Below, one piece after another: positions 55,990 through 64,000 of a stretch of DNA of 64,000 nt; the stretch's first letter is position 1, and the number at the start of each line of letters is the position of its first letter. The notes below the pieces were generated by a model, which made no database searches, was not told the DNA's origin, and worked only from the letters and a program-made list of their open reading frames with translations. A program made the translations under genes and the position numbers. Source of the stretch: Tethya wilhelma (taxonomy: Eukaryota; Porifera; Demospongiae; Tethyida; Tethyidae); NCBI GenBank assembly GCA_964030475.1, contig CAXIPT010000001.1:23032776-23096775 (forward strand). The letters are read 5' to 3'.

Positions 55990-56502
55990 ATTCCCAGTAC
56001 GGTAGTACTGGGTACACAGGAATGGCACGGATGGCCCATTAGCGCAATACAAATATTCACGCAAATAACTCTGCAAAAACTGAGCGCCTAGCACTAAAAG
56101 CTTCTAAAGCTACTATTTAGCTCTTTCCCTTTCTAATGAGCCCAAAAACATGGCCTAAAACCATCTCTAAAGTACCAAACTACAATTTGCCAAACCTCCA
56201 ATTTTCTCCATCTTCTTCTTATTCTTCTTCTTCTTCTTCTTCTTCTATCTTCTCACGCCATATCTCAAAGACCATTCACTTTTAGAAGCTGATTCTTGAA
56301 CGGATGAAGTTGGTTTCTTTGTCTTCAATCGCTTTTGCCATCGGTTTTTAGCGCCTCTCATTGAGTAGCTAGATACAAGGCGAAAAGCGCCTCCTCCATA
56401 TGGCCGCCATTAATTTCTACACTCATGCATAATTCATTAGCTTCTAGAAAATTCGAATTGACGACCCTTTCCACACACAAAAGTGTGCGTTATTTGGAAT
56501 TA
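55990..56502. repeat. CAGTACTACCGTACTG repeat family, copy (minus)
   Basis: ATTCCCAGTACGGTAGTACT at the left, (CTT)n at about 56213-56245, GACGACCCTTTCC and GTGTGCGTTATTTGGAATTA at the right. Confidence 0.82.
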
Positions 56503-56782
56503 AATACAAGTTGCCTGGAACTATTTTGTGATACCTGGATGCTCTTGCTCTTCTCAAGAGATGAATCAGGACTTTGATTATCATAACATATAGAAAGGCA
56601 AGTAAATCTTATGATACAGCTCCTGCCTGATTTGTGGAGATGTGTGTTTCAGAGTCAGTATCATCAGGCTACACAACTTACTCAGCAGCCCGCCGTTCAG
56701 TAGTCTGGCTTGCCAGACTATACTAGCTTAGTTGCTAGCTACACATACCAAGATTTGTAGAATTATGGAAAAATCAGAACAA

Positions 56783-57040
56783 ACAAGTAAAAAAAACATT
56801 GGAAATGTAATGAGACACAGGAATGGCTAAATCGTAAAAAGAACGCAAACAAGGCTGTTAGAGTGTGTAAGGAATTCTTCCTGTGGGCAAAATGAGAGAC
56901 TCAATGAGGAGATTGCTAAATGCAGCCCATACAGGAAGTATTCTCCACACACTCTACCAGCCATTCCATCTTGTTTGCGTTCTTTTTACGATTTAGCCAT
57001 TCCTGTGTCTCATTACATTTCCAATGTTTTTTTTACTTGT
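56783..57040. repeat. 258-bp foldback MITE
   Basis: Left arm ACAAGTAAAAAAAACATTGG ... CGTAAAAAGAACGCAAACAA, inverted in the right arm ending at 57040. Its arms are the unit seen singly at 22275, 52620 and 61040, so those are half-copies. Confidence 0.82.
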
Positions 57041-57236
57041 AATACCTAGGAGTCACTGAGACTCAACTAATGCTGTCCTGGTGTCCCAAAACTGTATCTT
57101 TCTTGTATATTGTAGGGAACTTAGACACATAGGACATCCTATCATAGTCCTTTAGAGTCCTTTGCTTCATTTGGGAATCCTATTGTACTATTGGACACTT
57201 GCAGGCAATACCGGACATCTATTCCCAGTACGGTAN

Positions 57237-57818
57237 ATTAACCATCTACTATAGTAGGCCATATATATAGTCACTATAATAGCCACTGTTAGTATATACA
57301 TGCATGCTTAGCTATATAGCTCAATATTATTAACTGTACTATTATATTAAATTTATGGTAAAGCCATGCACTCTCACACATGTAAGGATATTCTCCATTT
57401 GTAAGGAAATCTAGAGACACAGGGGGAGATATGCACGCACACACACATGACATTGTAAGGATATTCTCCATTTGTAGAGATACAGGGGAGACACACACAC
57501 ACACACATGACATTGTAAGGATATTCTCCATTTGTAAGGATATCTAGAGACGCAGGGGGAGATATGCACGCACACACGACATTGTAAGGATATTCTCCAT
57601 TTGTAAGGAAATCTAGAGACACAGGGGGAGATATGCACGCACACACACACACGACTGTAAGGATATTGTATGTAAGGATATTCTCCATTTGTAAGGAAAT
57701 CTAGAGACACAGGGGAGATACGCACGCACATGTATACTACCAATGTAAGGATATTCCCCATTTATAAGCAGCAATCTCACATGGCAGCCTGAGGGAGACA
57801 TAATTGTTGTCAAAGTAT
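57237..57818. repeat. Long inverted repeat, left arm, with ~75-bp minisatellite
   Basis: Begins one base after the n at 57236. Reverse complement of 61287-61850 almost throughout. The centre holds about six units of TGTAAGGATATTCTCCATTT + GTAAGGAAATCTAGAGACAC + AGGGGGAGATATGCACGC + (AC)n. Confidence 0.9.
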
Positions 57819-60414
57819 GATACAATTTAAGTATGATATACATCAAGGCCTTAGGGTATTCCGCTTTTCTAGTTCTAGTGGACCCCATATTAAATTATTT
57901 GGATCCATGCATTAACATTTATAGTCATTGTATCTGAAAATGGCTTGTACTTGGGAAGTTCCGTATTGATGTGAGTGCATGCATCCATCTGTTATCATAA
58001 TATAATTTTGCTGCAAACTGATTCCGACAATGACAGAGATCCATGTGCTTCTTTCTTTCCAGAAAACAATAGTTGCTCTCCAAACAAAAGTATGAATGTA
58101 TTGTGTATGTTGGGGGAAATGCATTCATTAGCCCTAGCAGTTTGAGCAAAATTATCAAAAATTTTTATACAATTGCTTTAGTTTATTGGCGGGATTACTG
58201 CTCTACAATATTTCATGTTTACTTCATAGGTACACTGATGAATTGCTGTGTCTCATAACCAAAAGTTGAAGGTTACTACATGGACAAGTCCACATGTATT
58301 GTATTGTACACTAGCTTCTCTCTTTCTCACTAGTCTGCATACACTTACAGATGAGCAAGGGTTTGATTATATAGCCTCTGAATGTTCGTATTGATCTAGT
58401 ACTACACGCTACTCTTAGATTCCCTAGTCACTTTTTATGATGACCATGCATCACCTCTCCAAGATTGTGGAGCTGTTATGAAACTCAAGAGAGGAGGCCA
58501 GGGTAGGTACCTGTGTAAGTATTCATATTGACCCAGTAGTACATGCTACTCTTACATTTCTTAGTTACTCTTCCTGATGAACTCTCAAAGATTGTGGAGC
58601 TGCTGTGAACAAGAGAAGAGGCCGGGGGAAGAATCAAGCTACTTTTACATTTCTTAGCCACTCAGCTTCTTGATTCATGTGAACTATTAAAAAATCTAAG
58701 TCTTAAAGTGTGTATTATTATCTCAACTACTTCCCTAAAAAAGCATTTGTGTGTTAGCTAATTCATCACATTCTTGTTCTGGGAAGGAATAAGACCTTGC
58801 CTTTTGGTAGTGGTCTTTTATTTAGAAAACTAGCACACCAAGTTAACTATGCTAGTTTATTCATTCTGTGAGCATGTAAAGACAGAGTTAGATATTGAGC
58901 TAACAAAGATCAAAGTTTTTAGTAATTACTTCAGAGGTCAGTCATCCCAGCAGCAAGAGAGCTGTTCTTTCCAATGTTTCATAGCGTGCTACTCTAATAA
59001 CTTTGTCTAAGTGCATATAGTTAGATCATGCATGGTAAATCTGGCAGAATTAATTATCAGTGTCTGGAAAAGATCAATTAATTGCTCAATGATAGGGAGG
59101 AAAGGAAGTGGGACGATCAGGGAAATCTAGGGACAAAATTGATTTTCATGAGAGAAGTGTGCATTTTGCTATCTGAAGACAATGATTCTTGCTGCAAAAA
59201 AAGGGTGAGAAGACAACAGCACTGAAACGCTTGAGAAAGCCTCAGGGACGGATCTAGGATTCTGAGAATAGGGGGTTGTAAATTGTGCATGCAAAGCGCG
59301 CTGACCCATTTTGTTTAAAGTTTTTTTAACCTGACCCTACCTGTTTACCCTAGATCTCTCTTTCTTCAAAAGCAGCTCTATTTGGCTTTGAATTATCATG
59401 GATATAGGTGGCCAGCTGCCTGCTTAATGATCTCTTTCAATAACTGAATTCAGTACTGGACCAGAGGCTAACTTGCTCTAGTTCTCTGTATTTTTTTTTG
59501 CCCATTTGCAACGTATAACAGGATCTTTGGGAGCTTAAAAAGACTGAGATCTTCACAATAAGTGTTAGAACATCTATGGGGGCTAGACTGAAAACAGCAA
59601 CCAGGCTATGCTTTGTGCTTCTTTGCGCTGAACTCGTTCCGCCCGTGACGTCACTTGTAAACCCCACTCATCAAGGAAATACATTGCAGTCTCATTTTAC
59701 ACTGATTTTTAAGCTCAATTCTTGGGGTTATAGACTTGCAATAAAAAAACCAACCTGATATATTCCAAATGTAGATCTACACCACCTGAGCTACAGTTTG
59801 ATACCAAAAAATTTTTTTTTCAGTTTTTCATGTCAGCCCCCCCTTTAAAGGTACTCAGGTAAATTATAGCAATAATGGTAGCAAAATAGGTAGAAATTCA
59901 TAATATTGTTAATGTTTGCTTTTTAGGCATTAAACTTTGCAAAAGCATTGTTAGGTGGACTAACTTCAATTTTAGCCATGTTTGGTGTCATGTTATTAAA
60001 GTGGGCGGGGCTGCTTGGACCTTGTGCATTTCTAAAAATGCAGTATGATAAATAATTAGCCACGCCCACCAAATTTTGACACAAAATTTTTTGGAAGTAA
60101 AGTTTCCCATTCTGCCTGGAACCGCTTGCATTTGAGCATTGGTTTCAGAGAAATGCTTAAGGTTAGGGGTCACAGCGTGGATATGAATAATTCATAAGCA
60201 ATGATGAGCTAAAAAATCTGCCTGTATCTAACACCAGAATTGGAATGTGGGACTCTTGCCTCTTGAACAGCTTAGCAATCAACTGTTTATTCTTGAATCA
60301 CTAACTTCACAGCTAACCTAGTACAAGCTATTTTTTTCTTAGAAAATGGACAGCTATATCCAGAACACTGTAGCAACAAAAACTTACATTCATTCTTAAG
60401 GGTCAGACGTCGAG
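57819..60414. other. Unassigned DNA between the long inverted repeats
   Basis: No gene recognised. At 59243 CAGGGACGGATCTAGGATT, a hAT-type MITE end like that at 2370, is present without a clear partner. 58440-58650 holds a loose direct repeat (AAGATTGTGGAGCTG(T/C)T). TGACGTCA-like CGTGACGTCACTTG occurs at 59645. Confidence 0.45.
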
Positions 60415-60790
60415 ACTTTTTTTTCTCCGTCAAACAGCGAGCGTTTTAGAAAGCTAAAAAGCATTCAGCAAAGCGACCCAGGCAGCTGCCAGGAGACAAC
60501 AACGAGCAGCTATGACGTTTCAGTCACTCATTTTCAAGAAAACTCTTTGTCTGGCCCTTTACTTGAGACTGTACAGTTCGCTAATCGCCAATATACGGTT
60601 AGAATTTTTGCTAGCTCTGCACAATTTGGTGGATGAAATTAACTGTCTTCTTCCTCATCTAAAATAACTAGCACGTACCGATTAGCATATTCATGAGCTA
60701 ATTGTTGGCCGTAACCTCAAAAAGCCTCAAATTCTAATCAATGCACACCTGATTAAGTATGCGAAACTAGAATATCTCTACAGCTAATTA
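60415..60790. repeat. Dispersed repeat, copy 2 (partner of 7185-7500)
   Basis: Collinear with 7185-7500 in the same orientation (CCAGGCAGCTGCCA, CGCCAATATACGG, TTAGCATATTCATGAGCTAA). About 75% alike by eye. Confidence 0.65.
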
Positions 60791-61039
60791 CCCCACCCCA
60801 AGGTGCCACCCACCAATACATTGCCCAACATTAGGTCATGTCACAAAAAAAATTGGGGGCATGGCTAATTATTTATAGTACCCCATTTTAAACAATGCAT
60901 TAATTTGTATGTGAAGAAACTGCAGTAGAAAATATTTATACAAAGTTTGAAACCTTAGAATTCAACCAGTAAAAAAATATCCTTAATCAAACTTTTACAT
61001 GGCCAAAATGAAAATATAGAGGTATAACTCTAAATATTT

Positions 61040-61178
61040 ATACAAGTACAAAAACATTAGAAATGTAATGCAAACATAGGAATGGCCAAATCGTAAAAAA
61101 GTGAGCAAACAAGACGGAATTGTTGTCAGATTAAGCGAGTTCATTTCATTGTGTCACCTTATGTTCATATCCCTAGCT
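61040..61178. repeat. Repeat fragments up to the n at 61179
   Basis: 61040-61110 is a half-copy of the foldback at 56783; 61118-61178 matches the outer end of DNA transposon element 1 (GTCAGATTAAGCGAGTTCAT, TATGTTCATATCCCTAGC). Confidence 0.6.
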
Positions 61179-61179
61179 N

Positions 61180-61286
61180 TTAGTGCTAAGCGCTCAGTTT
61201 TTGCAGAGTTATTCGCGTGAATATTTGTATTGCGCTAATGGGCCATCCGTGCCAATCCTGTGTACCCAGTACTACCGTACTGGGAA
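61180..61286. repeat. CAGTACTACCGTACTG repeat family, 3' end only
   Basis: TTTTGCAGAGTTATTCGCGT ... CGCTAATGGGCCATCC ... CCCAGTACTACCGTACTGGG; truncated on the left by the n at 61179 and joined on the right to the long inverted repeat. Confidence 0.8.
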
Positions 61287-61850
61287 TACTTTGACAATAA
61301 TTATGTCTCCCTCAGGCTGCCATGTGAGATTGCTGCTTATAAATGGGGAATATCCTTACACTGGTAGTATACATGTGCGTGCGTATCTCCCCTGTGTCTC
61401 TAGATTTCCTTACAAATGGAGAATATCCTTACGGTCGTGTGTGTGTGTGCGTGCATATCTCCCCCTGTGTCTCTAGATTTCCTTACAAATGGAGAATATC
61501 CTTACTATGTCGTGTGTGCGTGCATATCTCCCCCTGCGTCTCTAGATATCCTTACAAATGGAGAATATCCTTACAATGTCATGTGTGTTTGTGTGTCTCC
61601 CCTGTGTCTCTACAAATGGAGAATATTCTTACAATGTCATGTGTGTGTGCGTGCATATCTCCCCCTGTGTCTCTAGATTTCCTTACAAATGGAGAATATC
61701 CTTACATGTGTGAGAGTGCATGGCTTTACCATAAATTTAATATAATAGTACAGTTAATAATATTGAGCTATATAGCTAAGCATGCATGTATATACTAACA
61801 GTGGCTATTATAGTGACTATATATATGGCCTACTATAGTAGATGGTTAAT
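61287..61850. repeat. Long inverted repeat, right arm
   Basis: Inverse of 57237-57818, with the same minisatellite. A few differences (for example one shortened unit and single-base changes) show the arms are not an exact copy. Confidence 0.9.
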
Positions 61851-62122
61851 TTTTAATGATAGTTAAAGAAAGTTTAATTCCGAGACAAAATTAATGTACA
61901 AAAATTAATAAGTTTTGATGATAAAATAAATGCAATAGTTGACAATGATCATAATTTCCTGGCCGCAGCTGGTTGTTACTGTATGTATAAGAAATTTTAA
62001 TCAACATTATTAAGTTTGCTACATTATAGCTATCATATATATTATAAGTGAATACAAATAATGACAGCAAAGAACTTAATTCCTTAATGAATGTTAGGTT
62101 GTATAGTCCATCCATCAAAGGA

Positions 62123-62998
62123 TCACTGCTTTAACGGACATTTCAATTTTTTCGTAAAAGACACTGGTGTTTTCACACAGTGTGTATGAAACCAACGTTC
62201 ACAAAATCACATCCAACCCAATTGGCTGCCTCTTTTTTCTTGTGCTTTGCTTCACATCTGTTAGGGTCAATAGTTGATGAATATTTTTTCTTTGCCCTAG
62301 TTCTTTTAGGAGAGAGTGGTAGTTGAGTGACTGTGAGGGGGCCTTTTCCTGTTTTTCTGTATGTGTTGTTTCAATGGCTTGGGTGGAAGATTTTCCTCAC
62401 CAACAATTGGTTCATGTTAACCTGTAAGGGTTACCTTGTCTTCAGCAGTGCTAATGGTTACTTTGTCTTCACTATTGCCGAGGGTCACTGTGTCTTCGCT
62501 AGTGCCGAGGGGGACTTCATCTTCACCAGTGCCGAGGGGGGCTTCATCTTCACTAGTGCCAAGGGGGACTTCATCTTCACCAGTGCTAAGGGGGACTTCA
62601 TCTTCACCAGCGCCGAGGGGACTTCATCTTCACCAATGCCAAGGAGGACTTCATCTTCACCAATGCGAAGGGGGACTGCATCTTCACCAGTGTACATGTC
62701 AAAGAAATTGTTCATCTTCTTGGATGTCAGAACCAGGAGCAGCTTTTATTTTAGCACTTGCAACACTTTGTTTTGGTGGCAGTGTATCCATGTCATCCAA
62801 TATCCCACTGTCATTGTGGCTTTCTTGTTCTAAAAATTTAGCGAACATTTATAGGTAGGGAAATCATTTTAATAAAAAAGTTATTATATATTAATCCAAA
62901 TCATGCATTATGTTAAACATTTACCATCTAGATTGCTGTCAAGTAATTCAAAGAACTCAGGTGGGATATCACCTTTTAATATGAGGACAACTCTTAGC
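62123..62998 (-). pseudogene. Relic gene with acidic 10-residue repeat and zinc-finger-like C-terminus
   Basis: Minus strand. Exon a (62925 to about 62990): ILKGDIPPEFFELLDSNLD with donor GTAAAT. Exon b from 62829 (acceptor TTTTTAG, phase agrees): EQESHNDSGILDDMDTLPP onward. A frame change near 62705 leads into a 30-bp tandem repeat (62440-62700) coding about nine units of GEDEVPLGT type; one base is missing in the third unit, which shifts the frame. Further down come NLPPKPLKQHIQKNRKRPP and, after stops, RCEAKHKKKEAANWVGCDF and ERWFHTHCV, which look like a PHD-type Cys/His finger with one Cys codon damaged. Such tails occur on pogo/Tigger-like transposases, but no catalytic domain is present here; the gene is cut at 62998 by the LINE fragment. 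Confidence 0.5.
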
Positions 62999-64000
62999 AT
63001 CTGTCCCAAGTGACTGGAAGCTGGCCAACATCACACCTGTGTTTAAGAGTAAGGGTGATCCTCGATGTGTGGGCAATTACAGGCCTATCTCCCTGCTATC
63101 TATACCATCAAAGATCCTGGAACGGGTTGTTCACAACCGCCTTCTCAACTATCTACTATCCAATTGCCTGCTCTCATTCCGCCAATTTGGTTTCTGCCCT
63201 GGCAGCTCTACTCAAGAGGCTCTGCTCACTGCTACTCATGACTGGTCCACCTGTCTAGACAGAGGTTCTTCAGTGGCTGCAGTTTTCTTTGATTTATCAA
63301 AGGCCTTTGACGGTACCACATTGTCAGCTACTGTCTTCTTTCAATAGAATGGTGTCTCTGGCCAACTCTTAAAATGGTTCCGTAACTATCTCTCGAATAG
63401 GTCCTTGAGGGTTGTTATTGATGGTCACTCCTCTGTGACTCGGGCTGCTACCTCTGGTGTGGCCACAGAGATCTATCTTGGGACCCTTATTGTTCTCCAT
63501 CTACCTCAACCCACTTACTATGGTGCCATTGTCACAGGGTACCTCGTTGATCTTGTATGCAGATGACATTGTCCTCTACAGGCCCATCTCCTCTCCATCT
63601 GACATTGATGCTCTCCAAAGTGACGTTAACTCAATTGCTGACTGGATTTCTGGTTCTGGTCTGTCTCTGAATGCAAGCAAATCCAAGCTCCTCCTCCTCT
63701 CCCGCAAGCGTTCTCGCCCTGCCGTTGTTGTAAGTGTGGACAATGTTGTCCTGCCTATTGTTGACTCTGTCTGCTACCTTGGTGTCACTATCACTAGTGA
63801 CCTCAAGTGGTCTGCTCATGTTTCCAACACCTGTTCTAAAGCCAGGCAACAACTTGGTATTATCCATCACACCTTTCATGAAGCTAACTCTAGGACTCTT
63901 GCACATCTCTACCGCTGCCTTGTCCTACCTACCCTTGACTACTGTAGCTGTGTCTGGGATCCGAGCCCGAGGTTCCTGATTGACAAGCTGGAGGCAGTGC
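62999..64000 (+). mobile_element. Non-LTR retrotransposon (LINE) reverse transcriptase, partial
   Basis: Plus-strand reverse transcriptase in broken frames: SVPSDWKLANITPVFKSKGD, VGNYRPISLLSIPSKILERV, FFDLSKAFD (motif A, first catalytic Asp), a stop, GVSGQLLKWFRNYLSNRS, then LYADDIVLY (motif C, catalytic Asp pair) near 63556, LNASKSKLLLLSRK, VCYLGVTITSDLKWSAH and LYRCLVLPTLDYCSCVWDP. The style is that of the jockey/CR1-like groups. At least three frame changes or stops; the copy is 5'-truncated at 62999 and continues past the window. Confidence 0.88.

Noticed and set aside
57381..57770. Possible CRISPR-like array (regular ~75-bp spacing)
   Set aside because: The units are tandem copies without unique spacers, in eukaryotic DNA; ordinary minisatellite.
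57289..57888. Overlapping Cys/Val/Pro-rich frames in the long inverted repeat
   Set aside because: All come from the 75-bp minisatellite with its AC run, on both arms and several frames; not protein-coding.
59640..59660. CRE-like TGACGTCA site
   Set aside because: A single short match with no adjacent gene; expected by chance.

Overview
The window reads as metazoan nuclear DNA, most likely from a sponge (a demosponge such as Amphimedon is my best guess, from gene flavour only). Genes are AT-rich with short GT-AG introns. Recognisable host genes are a HEATR1/UTP10 orthologue and a paired-like (PRD, Q50) homeobox gene with the class-typical intron inside the homeodomain. More than half of the window is transposable-element DNA. 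Six single n characters (18410, 25590, 52618, 57236, 61179 are the ones located) mark joints, and several sit in or beside repeats, so local order should be read with care. || Layout. 1-760: last exon of a multi-pass membrane protein (+). 760-4650: repeats (a 693-bp foldback, a hAT-like MITE, a 72-bp tandem duplication, a ~1-kb dispersed repeat). 4652-10386: HEATR1 (-), ten exons covering only about the first 800 residues. 12226-13964: an unrecognised single-pass receptor-like gene (+) with signal peptide, Thr-rich stalk, one membrane helix and a tail with an NPxY motif; its four exons join in frame to 334 aa. 14865-16124: PRD-like homeobox gene (-), four exons, 292 aa. 16269-19681: the 5' flank of that gene occurs twice, separated by an n. 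|| 19710-25277: two divergent DNA transposons, each with a DDE transposase on + and, convergent to it, an accessory gene on - whose product combines a beta-grasp-like segment, a Trp-Ala...Thr-Pro-Pro segment and a SHOCT-like tail. This is my main candidate for an undescribed system. 25.4-29.5 kb: repeats, then a CACTA/Plavaka-type transposase (-). 29516-35405: a Ty3/gypsy LTR element (-) lying directly beside that transposase. 36-38 kb: MITEs with ACCGTATAGC-type ends, one of them inside a BED-finger hAT/ZBED relic. || 40-48 kb: a putative exon, a full-length copy of a dispersed repeat, an integrase-core (IS3EU-like) gene (-) with a 2-bp frameshift, and a RING-like gene (+) with two lesions; paralogous first exons flank the integrase gene. 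48297-51802: a PIF/Harbinger element with a MADF partner gene; the two genes are convergent and their 3' exons interlock, and both are dead. 52.8-57 kb: nested repeats and an 88-bp minisatellite with a higher-order period. 57237-61850: a 4.6-kb block flanked by ~570-bp inverted repeats carrying a 75-bp minisatellite. 62.1-64 kb: a gene relic with an acidic 10-residue repeat and a zinc-finger-like tail (-), cut by a non-LTR retrotransposon reverse transcriptase (+) that runs off the end.
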